From a virus, in the IMG/VR virus record IMGVR_UViG_3300022833_000029, positions 1 through 33,870 of that record: a stretch of DNA of 33,870 bases; one strand, written 5' to 3'. Of the stretch, positions 6,974-13,500 are shown piece by piece. Numbering within the stretch: position 1 is the first letter of the stretch; every line of letters starts with the position of its first letter. The position numbers were made by a program, and so were the translations under genes. Under the pieces are notes generated by a model. That model did not search any database and had not been told where the DNA came from. It was given only the letters and a program-made list of their open reading frames with translations.

Positions 6974-7486
6974 TCAACCCGCCAAACGATCCAGCCCATC
7001 GCGCAGGGCTAAGATGCTGTTCGGTCTGTCGTCTGTCATTTTGAAACATTCGTCCTGCAACATTGCTGTGCGAACGCGCCCGATCTTGTCGCGCATTGCG
7101 TAATAGCGTTTGTATACGTCAGGATCCCCATCGCCACTGTCAAACCCGCCCGACGATACGGCAAGGCAGGACTTGCTTTCTGCGATACCGATTTCGGCTT
7201 TATAGGCTGCATAGACCTGCGAAAAGTCGCGGGCTGCCTGCTCTTGCTGTGGTGTGATGATGCCTTGAACCAGCAACCGCCCGATCATATCGCACGACCT
7301 GTCAACGTATGGTCCAGTCGTGTCTTTGCTTGGTGTCGCCCAGTTGCCGCGCGCCAGACGCTCGCTTGTTGGCGTTGCGGTATGGTTGTGACCCAATGAT
7401 GCGACAATGCCCTGTGAAGGCTTGTTTGCGGCCTGTGGCGTTGACTGCGCCCGCTTGTTGCGTAATTGCTGCGCTTTGGTTGTCAA
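6974..7486 (-). CDS. Hypothetical protein upstream of terminase
   Basis: 170 residues. The only reasonable start is TTG at 7486, with AAGG seven bases upstream and an in-frame stop just before it. The first 65 residues are low complexity and basic (NKRAQSTPQAANKPSQG), followed by a helical domain (SCDMIGRLLVQGIITPQQEQ, then DFSQVYAAYKAEIG) with three Cys. The shape, a disordered basic tail plus helices with LLxxGxITxxQxxAA, resembles small DNA-binding proteins found before terminase in alphaproteobacterial phages. I do not recognise a named family. It stands alone between an inverted repeat and a terminator. Confidence 0.6.
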   Translation of the reverse strand: MTTKAQQLRNKRAQSTPQAANKPSQGIVASLGHNHTATPTSERLARGNWATPSKDTTGPYVDRSCDMIGRLLVQGIITPQQEQAARDFSQVYAAYKAEIGIAESKSCLAVSSGGFDSGDGDPDVYKRYYAMRDKIGRVRTAMLQDECFKMTDDRPNSILALRDGLDRLAG

Positions 7487-7520
7487 GTACTGGCCTTACC
7501 TGATTTGGGGAGGTTTTGTC

Positions 7521-7555
7521 GTGGCCCGCCCAAACTGGGAGGAAAAGCGGGCCAC
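7521..7555. other. Strong inverted repeat in the leader of the 170-residue gene
   Basis: The arms GTGGCCCGC (7521-7529) and GCGGGCCAC (7547-7555) are perfect 9-bp complements around a 17-bp loop. No T-run follows on the minus strand, so it is not a classic terminator. It sits 35 bp before the TTG start of the next gene, and could be an operator, a leader hairpin or a weak terminator. Confidence 0.55.
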
Positions 7556-7618
7556 TAGCAACAAAGAAAGGAACAATGACGATCCATGCACCTAATTTGC
7601 ATCATTCCTGCGATAGTG

Positions 7619-8137
7619 TCAAGGCTTATCAATCTCCACCATCTTAACTGACGCGCAATCAATCACACCGTCAATGGTGTTATAGGTAAACTTGTGTGTG
7701 TCTTGTTCGTATTCCATGAAGTACCAAAAGAGGTCATGCCTGCCAAAGAGTTCATGCGTCACAACAACAGGTCCCGCAGGTTTTACGCGGTATTTTCCAC
7801 CACGTTCCCAAGATGGAAACTGAATATTAACCCATTCATCGATGCTAAAGAATTGGATAGTCTCACCATTGTGAAACGACAATAGCAAAGCACCTTGCGC
7901 CTCTGGTGTCATGTCACCCCAGATCAGGTATTCGTCATCTGTGTCGACTGGTGATCCAGCCCGTGATACCAGTTCCCATGTCCCACTGTAGCCGTTGTAA
8001 CCGCTGTTGGTTCTAGGTGCGCCTATTTCGTCTGGGATTAGCTTATATGTTTTGTCGATCATATAATTCATGCAACTATTAACACAGCGCACCGTGTCAC
8101 CCACGTTGTAACCTAGTTGTGCGAATGTCTTATTCAT
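7619..8137 (-). CDS. Hypothetical phage protein with repeated small WG-type motifs
   Basis: 172 residues. The N-terminal part (YNVGDTVRCVNSCMNYMIDK) looks like a small SH3-like barrel of a type often found in phage accessory proteins. Residues 75-100 show MTPEAQGALLLSFHNGETIQFF, a pattern common in phage hypothetical proteins of the 'MTPEEKGALLLAHHEG' type. The C-terminal half is aromatic and beta-rich. No catalytic motif is seen. It overlaps the HTH gene by 8 bp, so the two are probably translated together. Confidence 0.62.
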   Translation of the reverse strand: MNKTFAQLGYNVGDTVRCVNSCMNYMIDKTYKLIPDEIGAPRTNSGYNGYSGTWELVSRAGSPVDTDDEYLIWGDMTPEAQGALLLSFHNGETIQFFSIDEWVNIQFPSWERGGKYRVKPAGPVVVTHELFGRHDLFWYFMEYEQDTHKFTYNTIDGVIDCASVKMVEIDKP

Positions 8138-8702
8138 TGTTTTTGCCCTTTGCTTGCTTGCGTGCGTTTTGCTTTAACATGGCATATGACCTCGCACCAA
8201 ATACGCACGTTGGATTTGCGGCGGACCAGATGGACACCGACGAAGGCGACACCCCGGCTGCGATTGCCGTTTCTTTCTTTGTCATGCCCTTGGCCGCGCA
8301 CTCGCGGTAAAACACGCCAATGTTTGGATCGATCTGCGGCATTCTTTCGTCCGGTTCAATGCCGAGAGTAATGCAATCTGTGCGGATCGTGCTTTTAGAT
8401 GCGCCGAGAACCTTTACAATTTCTGTTGTTGTTGCACCTGCTGCGACCAGCTTGGCAACTGCCCGGCGTCGTGCCTCCATTTCGCGCACGACATCGGCTG
8501 CGGTTCTCGCTTTTGGTTTTGCGTCGACCGCGACAGGCATTGTGGGCGCGCTTAGACGCACAACAGGAACCGCTTGCGCCCTAGCGTATGCCTTGCGCGC
8601 CTCAAGGCTTGCTACGGTCGCCTCATGGCTTGTGTAATCAATTGGGGGCAGCGTGCTAAATGGAAAGATGTTTTGCACGGTGCGGGTTAAGAATGTTTGC
8701 AT
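8130..8702 (-). CDS. DNA-binding protein with two helix-turn-helix segments
   Basis: 190 residues. Residues 81-113 (AVAKLVAAGATTTEIVKVLG then ASKSTIRTDC) and 139-162 (MTKKETAIAAGVSPSSVSIW) both fit helix-turn-helix units of the sigma/resolvase-like type. The N-terminal 70 residues are linker-like. A two-HTH protein could regulate middle or late genes or bind DNA during replication. It begins with a TAATG one-base overlap and ends inside the following gene. No catalytic domain is present, so it is not a recombinase. Confidence 0.68.
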   Translation of the reverse strand: MQTFLTRTVQNIFPFSTLPPIDYTSHEATVASLEARKAYARAQAVPVVRLSAPTMPVAVDAKPKARTAADVVREMEARRRAVAKLVAAGATTTEIVKVLGASKSTIRTDCITLGIEPDERMPQIDPNIGVFYRECAAKGMTKKETAIAAGVSPSSVSIWSAANPTCVFGARSYAMLKQNARKQAKGKNNE

Positions 8703-8851
8703 TATTTCGGTTCCTTTGCTTCGGTTGCTTTTTGTGCGGCTTCGGTCATTTTGTCAAACGCCGCCTTGTAATCCGCCAAGATCCAGCCCCGCACCGCGAC
8801 GTTTCCAGCCTTGAGGTTTGCCCGTTCTTTGGCCTTGGCTGTCTGCTTCAT
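8702..8851 (-). CDS. Hypothetical 49-residue basic protein
   Basis: ATG at 8851 opens a frame MKQTAKAKERANLKAGNVAV, continuing RGWILADYKAAFDKMTEAAQ and ending KATEAKEPK. It overlaps the upstream 61-residue gene by four bases (ATGA) and its TAA overlaps the next ATG by one base, so it fits the operon on both sides. It is rich in Lys and Ala and probably helical. The tight two-sided coupling is the main evidence that it is real. Confidence 0.65.
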   Translation of the reverse strand: MKQTAKAKERANLKAGNVAVRGWILADYKAAFDKMTEAAQKATEAKEPK

Positions 8852-9033
8852 TTGCGTGCCTCAATCATTGCGTCCGCTACAAGGTAGGCAACTTTGGCAA
8901 CATCTACTTGACCTATTGCATCGCCAAGGCCCGCTAAAACTTGCCCTGCAAAGTAATCCCGAAGCGTCATCCCGCCGCGTCCGCCTTGCGGCACTGGGAA
9001 AGCTGGCCCGCCGTGGTCTTTTGTTAATGTCAT
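8848..9033 (-). CDS. Small conserved phage protein (GGPAFP...GMTLRDYFA type)
   Basis: 61 residues. The pattern GGPAFPVPQ followed by GMTLRDYFAGQVLAGL and a terminal YLVADAMIEAR is a widespread small phage protein of unknown function, normally 60-90 residues long. The start follows AAGGGAACTAAAAA. It lies second in the small-gene block. Confidence 0.75.
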   Translation of the reverse strand: MTLTKDHGGPAFPVPQGGRGGMTLRDYFAGQVLAGLGDAIGQVDVAKVAYLVADAMIEARK

Positions 9034-9068
9034 TTTTTAGTTCCCTTGTTTGCGTTTCTATAATTACC

Positions 9069-9293
9069 CTACGCCGTACGCCAGATCCGTACGCCGCTGC
9101 CTTCTTTGCGTGCTGCGAACTTAATGTTTTTTTTGTGGCCCCATACTTTGGCGGCCATTGCTGGCTTTGATTGAGAAACTTTTGGCTCGTTATCAAAAAA
9201 TACGCTGTCACCGATTTCCATATCTCGCCATTGATATTTGTTGCGCCCGCCGTTTGGGCCAGATGGTGCAGGTATATTTTTTTCGATTTTCAT
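9069..9293 (-). CDS. Small phage protein, DUF7303-like
   Basis: 74 residues from ATG 9293, preferred over ATG 9320 because AAGGAA lies eight bases upstream. MKIEKNIPAP, then KYQWRDMEIGDSVFF and a C-terminal GVRIWRTA match a common small phage protein with the pattern 'KYPW..M..GDSFF'. Function is unknown. It is the first gene after the inverted-repeat region, so its promoter must lie in or next to that repeat. Confidence 0.68.
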   Translation of the reverse strand: MKIEKNIPAPSGPNGGRNKYQWRDMEIGDSVFFDNEPKVSQSKPAMAAKVWGHKKNIKFAARKEGSGVRIWRTA

Positions 9294-9364
9294 TTTGTTT
9301 ATTTCCTTTTTGCTTATCATAACTAATTTCTAATATATTAAACTAGCCATAGCAACCCCAAAAA

Positions 9365-9632
9365 GCAATGTTAAGAAAGATTTGCAAATTCTAACTTTGA
9401 AAATAACTTTAAGCTCTTGAAAACTATAGGTAATATTTGATGTTAAGAAGATAGAAGATAAGAGAGAGAGAGAGAGAGAGAGGGGGGGTAGTGTATAGGT
9501 CATTTTTTATGACTATTTATGGGTTATTAGGGTTCTTAACTCTTATCTTAGCAAGATCGTGTTTTTCCTATACATATCAAAGGCTTAAAGTTATTTTCAA
9601 AGTTAGAATGGCAAAATCTTTCTTAACATTGC
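9365..9632. repeat. 66-bp inverted repeat in a gene-free region; candidate replication origin
   Basis: The gene-free stretch 9294-9711 holds this repeat. The left arm (9365-9430) and right arm (9567-9632) are 66 bp each and match at 57 positions as inverted copies, with a perfect 27-bp core (9388-9414 / 9583-9609). The 136-bp spacer contains an (AG)11 plus G-run tract. GTTAAGAA occurs four times, twice on each strand and symmetric about the centre (9370, 9442; complement at 9533 and 9621). The region is AT-rich and borders the helicase gene. Paired iterons, easily melted DNA and position suggest an origin. A cruciform-forming control region for the leftward genes is the alternative. Confidence 0.6.
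9461..9488. repeat. (AG)11 dinucleotide tract followed by G6
   Basis: A pure purine run on the plus strand: eleven AG units (9461-9482) then six more G (9483-9488). Such mirror-symmetric purine/pyrimidine tracts can form triplex (H-DNA) and vary in length by slippage. It lies in the left part of the spacer of the large inverted repeat. Confidence 0.9.
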
Positions 9633-9640
9633 AGCCCATA

Positions 9641-9671
9641 AAGAAAAAAAGCGAGGCAATAGCCCCGCTTT
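9641..9671 (-). terminator. Rho-independent terminator of the helicase operon
   Basis: On the minus strand AAAGCGGGGC, loop TATT and GCCTCGCTTT form a 10-bp stem with one mismatch, followed by a T-rich tail (TTTTTTTCTT). It lies 41 bp after the helicase stop and insulates the inverted-repeat region from that operon. Confidence 0.75.
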
Positions 9672-9711
9672 CTCGCATTTTGCAAGATAATGACTTATGG
9701 CCGACGCGGAC

Positions 9712-11253
9712 CTAAATCATGCGCCACACAAACACCTTTTCCTTTTTGTAAGTCCGACCGGTCGCCACTTTCTTGACCATGCCCCGCGCTTGCAGGTCCA
9801 GCATCATGGTTTCGATTGTCAGCTTGTCCACCTTTGACCGGCTCGACAAGACGTTTGTTGACGCCCCCGTGTCCGCATCAATGTAGCCCATCAGCCGCGC
9901 CGCCAATGCCTCTTGCGGCTTGTCTTTTTGGTTGTCGTTTGCAAAGACCAGCGCGACCTTGAAGTCCATTTCATCTTTGACATATGCCAGCGCCCAGCGC
10001 ACATGTTCAATCGTCCTGCGCCCGTCTGGGATTGCTAGAATAAAACTGACCTTGGCGATCAATTCGTAACCGCGCCGGATCATTGCAACAGACGCCTCGC
10101 CCGTTTTTTCGCCCATGTGATCCGCATAGTCGATCAGCCATTCGTTGATGTTGACCAGCGCGGCGGCTGCGTCGTCATCCGTCTTGACCAAAAACCGCTT
10201 GCCCGCGTGTTCAACCCGTTCGCCCTCGTTGCCGTAAAGAACGCCCAAACGGCCTGCCATCATCATTGGCATTTCTTTACGCTTGAACCCCTTGCGCGCG
10301 CGCGGGTTGATGTCGCGCTCGTTTACAATAATTGCACGCCCGACAAAACCTTGTGTGGCGGTTTCGCCGTCCATAATGCCGTCAAACGTGCTGGGCGTTG
10401 TGAACCCGATCAGCGACAAAAACGGACGCTCAAGCCCGCTGTCAATCATGCTTAACATGCGTTCGGCCTCCCTGATCCTGTCCGTGTCGTCATTGTCTTG
10501 CGCCTTTGATAACTGGCCCACATATATCTTGCGCAATTCGCGCTTTGTGTCACCGCTTAAAAGAAAGCGACTGTTTGCTTTCGAGTAAGCGTTCATAATA
10601 ATCGCAAACACGCCTTCCAAATAAGACGCCCCGCCGCGCTTTTGTGCGTTGCGAACCTTGCCGAGAAAGATACCGATCTCGTCAATGTTGTAAAACGCGG
10701 CTTGGTGTTCGATCAGATTGCGCGTGATTTCTTGCTCCGACTTTATGCCGCCCTGCAATGCGCCTTGAATACCAGCGGCGATGTGCAGTTCTGTAAATGC
10801 CTGCATAACCGCTTCTTTGCCGGTAGATGATGCCGCGACACAAAAGGCCAGCATGTTTGCTGTGACCGCGTTTAATTCATCCTCATGCGACATGCCGCCG
10901 ATGTTAGCGATTGCGCATAGACCGGACGCAACGGCCAAGCGCCTGCGCGGATAGCGGCACTGACTGTCAATCCAGTCAACCACTTGCCCGACAAAGCCCG
11001 GCGGGGTTAGCAGATCCACCGCCGACACGTCCAGCGGCATGTTTAGCCCGTCGTCAACCTCTACGTGTTCGGGCGGGCTGCGAAATTCGTCTTGCACCAG
11101 CCCGAAATCTTGATCCGTTTTCAGCGTAATTGCGTCATATTCTGCGATTGCCGCAATACGCTTTTCTGCGTCGCTGTCATATTTCCTTTCGTCAAACTCT
11201 TTTTCGCCTTTTGGCGCATAGTCCGCCATGTTCCATATGTTGCCGTCAGTCAT
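9712..11253 (-). CDS. Replicative helicase/primase-type ATPase, DUF3987-like
   Basis: 513 residues from ATG 11253, which overlaps the upstream stop by four bases (ATGA); a longer frame to 11316 would overlap that gene by 67 bp. The order LLTPPGFVGQVVDWIDSQC, then RLAVASGLCAIANI and AASSTGKEAVMQAF (P-loop, about residues 141-154) is the DUF3987 pattern. FYNIDEIGIFL follows as a Walker B-like strand and a C-terminal winged helix is probable (LTIETMMLDLQARGMVKK). Members are phage and plasmid replication ATPases. Lack of a Toprim or AEP primase motif means the primase must be elsewhere or host-supplied. Confidence 0.75.
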   Translation of the reverse strand: MTDGNIWNMADYAPKGEKEFDERKYDSDAEKRIAAIAEYDAITLKTDQDFGLVQDEFRSPPEHVEVDDGLNMPLDVSAVDLLTPPGFVGQVVDWIDSQCRYPRRRLAVASGLCAIANIGGMSHEDELNAVTANMLAFCVAASSTGKEAVMQAFTELHIAAGIQGALQGGIKSEQEITRNLIEHQAAFYNIDEIGIFLGKVRNAQKRGGASYLEGVFAIIMNAYSKANSRFLLSGDTKRELRKIYVGQLSKAQDNDDTDRIREAERMLSMIDSGLERPFLSLIGFTTPSTFDGIMDGETATQGFVGRAIIVNERDINPRARKGFKRKEMPMMMAGRLGVLYGNEGERVEHAGKRFLVKTDDDAAAALVNINEWLIDYADHMGEKTGEASVAMIRRGYELIAKVSFILAIPDGRRTIEHVRWALAYVKDEMDFKVALVFANDNQKDKPQEALAARLMGYIDADTGASTNVLSSRSKVDKLTIETMMLDLQARGMVKKVATGRTYKKEKVFVWRMI

Positions 11254-11600
11254 ACCTGCGCACCTGCCCAATTTATAAAGGCGGCTTTGTCGTCGTCGCT
11301 TAGACGCCGAAAACATTCCGCCATTGTAATTTTTGTTTGCTTTGTTGTCATTTCAGTTTCTTTCAGTTTCAACGCCGACGCAAGAAAGTATGCGGCCAGT
11401 TCGTCCGGGCTTGCAAGATCAGCCCAAAACATTGCGTCGCGCCGGACCTGTTCGGGAAACATAGACACGTCTGGAAAGCTAGCCCCATGATGTTGCAACC
11501 ATTCCGAAACCGTCAAAACGGCTGTTTTTTTGTCAATCGTTGCGCAATCACTTAGGCCAAGCCATAGCAATTCCGCGCGCCTTTCCTTTGTTATTGTCAT
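11250..11600 (-). CDS. Hypothetical 116-residue protein in the helicase operon
   Basis: The protein appears helical with two parts. Residues 1-80 contain LLWLGLSDCATI and VRRDAMFWADLASPDELAAY; the C-terminal 30 residues (ITMAECFRRLSDDDKAAFIN) look like a separate short helical hairpin. I recognise no family. It is linked by ATGA overlaps to both the regulator upstream and the helicase downstream, giving a strict three-gene unit. Confidence 0.6.
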   Translation of the reverse strand: MTITKERRAELLWLGLSDCATIDKKTAVLTVSEWLQHHGASFPDVSMFPEQVRRDAMFWADLASPDELAAYFLASALKLKETEMTTKQTKITMAECFRRLSDDDKAAFINWAGAQV

Positions 11601-11773
11601 CCACGCACCCCCAACAAATAATCGGACAAGGCTGATATAGTGGCGTAGCGCGGGCTGGCCTGCTTGCCGTCGCGTATGTCTGCGATTGTTTTAACTGACA
11701 GGCCCGTGGCCGCCGCGACCTTTACAAGCACACGATCTTGTAGCTTTGCTTTTATTTCATCTAGATATAGCAT
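11597..11773 (-). CDS. 58-residue Cro/CI-like helix-turn-helix regulator
   Basis: ATG at 11773 follows AAAGGTGACAT. The protein reads MLYLDEIKAKLQDRVLVKVA, then ATGLSVKTIADIRDGKQASP and RYATISALSDYLLGVRG. Residues 17-53 fit a compact XRE-type HTH: VAAATGLSVKTIADI as the HTH and ATISALSDYLLG as the packing helix. It is first in the leftward replication operon and faces the rightward recombination operon across 130 bp containing a long palindrome, the classic place for a switch or autorepressor. It is too short for a CI cleavage domain, so it is closer to Cro. Confidence 0.75.
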   Translation of the reverse strand: MLYLDEIKAKLQDRVLVKVAAATGLSVKTIADIRDGKQASPRYATISALSDYLLGVRG

Positions 11774-11800
11774 ATGTCACCTTTGTTTGCTGTATTCCTT

Positions 11801-11846
11801 AAATTAGGTATTGCACATCACCAGCATAAAGTGCAATACCTGATTT
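11801..11846. promoter_or_regulatory. Divergent control region with a 16-bp palindrome
   Basis: Arms AAATTAGGTATTGCAC (11801-11816) and GTGCAATACCTGATTT (11831-11846) match at 15 of 16 positions as inverted copies around a 14-bp centre. Each arm supplies a TTGCAC -35-like box pointing inward, followed after 17 bp by CAATAC on either strand, but neither -10 is convincing. The site is a likely operator for the adjacent Cro/CI-like protein. Just downstream on the plus strand, GCGGG/CCCGC (11847-11869) and GAGCG/CGCTC (11858-11874) are overlapping, mutually exclusive leader pairings. Confidence 0.6.
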
Positions 11847-11905
11847 GCGGGATAAAAGAGCGAACCCGCCGCTCGGGCCAATGCGCCAAACAAAGGAAAA
11901 ACAAA

Positions 11906-12748
11906 GTGAGTATCTTAGATCAGGCAACAGTGCCGACATCGGGACCGCAAGTCATATCAATCTGCGGTGATGCAGGCACAGGCAAAAGCAGCCTTGCAGC
12001 GTCATTTCCCAAGCCCATCTTTATTCGCGCCGAGGATGGTGTAGCGCGTATTCCCGCATCATTTCGCCCAATCGCGTTGCCACTGATTGAAAATTCCGAT
12101 CAGCTTTGGGAACAGATCATCGCATTATTGCGCGAAGAACACGATTACAAAACGGTCGTTTTTGACACCGTGTCTGCGCTCGACCGTATCTTTGTGCAAG
12201 ACGTGCTGAAAAGCGATCCGAAGGCAAAGGCGCTTAATTCCTGCCTTGGTGGTTATGGTGCAGGCTTTAACGCGCTGTCATCAATGCACCAGCGGGTGCG
12301 CAAGGCCGCAGAACATCTGCGCCAAAAACGCGGAATGAATGTTGTGTTCATTGCCCACGCAGAAATCGGCAACGTGTCACCGCCCGACGGTGAAGATTAT
12401 TCGCGCTATTCTTTGCGGATGACGCATCATAAATCGTTGCCACCATATATTGACGACGTAGACGCCGTTGGGTTCTTGCGTCAACAAATGGTTGTTAAAG
12501 GCGACGAAGGTGAGCGCAAGCGCGCAATCAGTATGGACGGGCGCGAACTGGTTTGTCACCTGACAGCTAACAATGTGTCGAAGAACGCATATGGAATTAC
12601 GCAGCCCGTGCCTGTCAAGTTGGGCGTCAACCCGCTTGCCGCGTTTATTCCGACAGGCGACCCGCAGACCGGCTTCGCCGCGCCAGATCCAGACACAGCC
12701 GAAACCACAACCGAAACCGAAACACACAACGAGGAAACAACAAAATGA
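11906..12748 (+). CDS. Sak4-like RecA-fold ATPase (phage recombination, AAA_24)
   Basis: 280 residues from GTG 11906, chosen because AAAGGAAAA lies just upstream and an ATG start at 11774 would run through the operator palindrome. Walker A is GDAGTGKS (21-28) and Walker B ends at Asp 87 in YKTVVFDT. VVFIAHAE follows as the third core strand. The size and the pattern IFIRAEDG after the P-loop match the Sak4/AAA_24 group of single-strand annealing ATPases. The C-terminus is acidic and Thr/Glu rich. It heads an operon with an SSB and a YqaJ exonuclease, consistent with a recombination partner set. Confidence 0.8.
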   Translation: MSILDQATVPTSGPQVISICGDAGTGKSSLAASFPKPIFIRAEDGVARIPASFRPIALPLIENSDQLWEQIIALLREEHDYKTVVFDTVSALDRIFVQDVLKSDPKAKALNSCLGGYGAGFNALSSMHQRVRKAAEHLRQKRGMNVVFIAHAEIGNVSPPDGEDYSRYSLRMTHHKSLPPYIDDVDAVGFLRQQMVVKGDEGERKRAISMDGRELVCHLTANNVSKNAYGITQPVPVKLGVNPLAAFIPTGDPQTGFAAPDPDTAETTTETETHNEETTK

Positions 12749-13362
12749 GTTTTTGGGATTTATCAGACGGTCAAACCGCAGCCGATACATCAAAAGAATA
12801 CGAAATCCCCGGCGGATCAATGGAACCAATCCCGAACAATTCGGACGTGTTGGCAATCATTGACCAAGCAAAATGGGCCAACAAAGACAAAGACGACAAA
12901 AACAGCCCTGCATATATCGAATTGCGTTGGTCTGTTATGGCCCCCGAAGCCGTTAAGGGCCGCAAGGTGTTTCATAAGTTGTGGGTCACAGACTTTGATC
13001 CAAACGCAAAGGATGACACAAAAGCCAAGGCCAAGCGCGACAAAGCGCGGCGGATGCTGGCGGCCATTGATGCAAACGCGGGTGGCAACCTTACGCGCAC
13101 CGGCGAACAGCCTACCGACGAAGCATTGACTCTGCATCTTTCTAACAAGCCGATGGTTGTCAAATTGATGGTCTGGTCAATGACAACCAGCGACGGAACC
13201 GATATGGCGGGGAATTGGGTTAGTGCGGTTTCGCCGTCTGACAAGCCGTTGCAGATTAGTAACGAGCCTTTGCCCAAGACAAGCCAAGCGCCTGCAAGCG
13301 GCGGCGGTGGCGGCACATATGGCGGCGGATCGTCTGTTGCCGACGACGAAATTCCGTTTTAG
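12745..13362 (+). CDS. Single-stranded DNA-binding protein, DUF669-like
   Basis: 205 residues overlapping the ATPase gene by four bases (ATGA). The N-terminal part (SDVLAIIDQAKW, then AYIELRWSVMAPEAVKGRKV) matches the OB-fold of DUF669-like phage proteins. After residue 175 a Gly/Ser-rich linker leads to the acidic tip DDEIPF, the signature C-terminal tail of SSBs that recruits partner proteins. It would coat ssDNA for the adjacent recombinase and exonuclease. Confidence 0.8.
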   Translation: MSFWDLSDGQTAADTSKEYEIPGGSMEPIPNNSDVLAIIDQAKWANKDKDDKNSPAYIELRWSVMAPEAVKGRKVFHKLWVTDFDPNAKDDTKAKAKRDKARRMLAAIDANAGGNLTRTGEQPTDEALTLHLSNKPMVVKLMVWSMTTSDGTDMAGNWVSAVSPSDKPLQISNEPLPKTSQAPASGGGGGTYGGGSSVADDEIPF

Positions 13363-13391
13363 GTTTAACACAACAAAACCAGCGGCGCACA

Positions 13392-13408
13392 ACCAACGCG
13401 CCGTTGGT
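13392..13408 (+). other. Perfect 7-bp hairpin between SSB and the 22-residue ORF
   Basis: ACCAACG, loop CGC, then CGTTGGT. It lies 30 bp after the SSB stop and 23 bp before the ATG of the small ORF. No T-run follows. It could mark an mRNA processing site or reduce expression after the SSB gene. Confidence 0.5.
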
Positions 13409-13431
13409 CAACAGCAACAAAGGGAAATAAA

Positions 13432-13500
13432 ATGACACGCGAAGAAATGGACACGATCTTAAACGCCGCATTTGCAAAAGTATTCGGGGACAAGTGGTGA
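13432..13500 (+). CDS. 22-residue peptide before the exonuclease gene
   Basis: ATG at 13432 follows AAAGGGAAATAAA, one of the better ribosome binding sites in the operon. The frame reads MTREEMDTILNAAFAKVFGD then KW and a TGA that overlaps the exonuclease ATG (TGATG). It is probably an amphipathic helix. It may serve mainly to load ribosomes for the exonuclease, which has no good site of its own. Confidence 0.5.
   Translation: MTREEMDTILNAAFAKVFGDKW

Noticed and set aside
7562-7612. 16-codon frame MMQIRCMDRHCSFLCC on the minus strand
   Set aside because: The purine run is too close to the ATG and the peptide is Cys-rich with no neighbour coupling; probably chance.
9294-9711. tRNA, small stable RNA or CRISPR array in the long gene-free region
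   Set aside because: No cloverleaf with CCA-side acceptor stem could be drawn, and the only repeats are one inverted pair and a GA tract, not regularly spaced direct repeats.
9491-9715. 74-codon plus-strand frame in the gene-free region
   Set aside because: Basic, low-information translation across the right inverted-repeat arm and terminator, with no ribosome site; it overlaps structural DNA elements.
11774-11905. Upstream ATG extension of the Sak4-like gene
   Set aside because: It would translate the palindromic control region and overlap the divergent regulator's leader. GTG 11906 has a clear AAAGGAAAA site.
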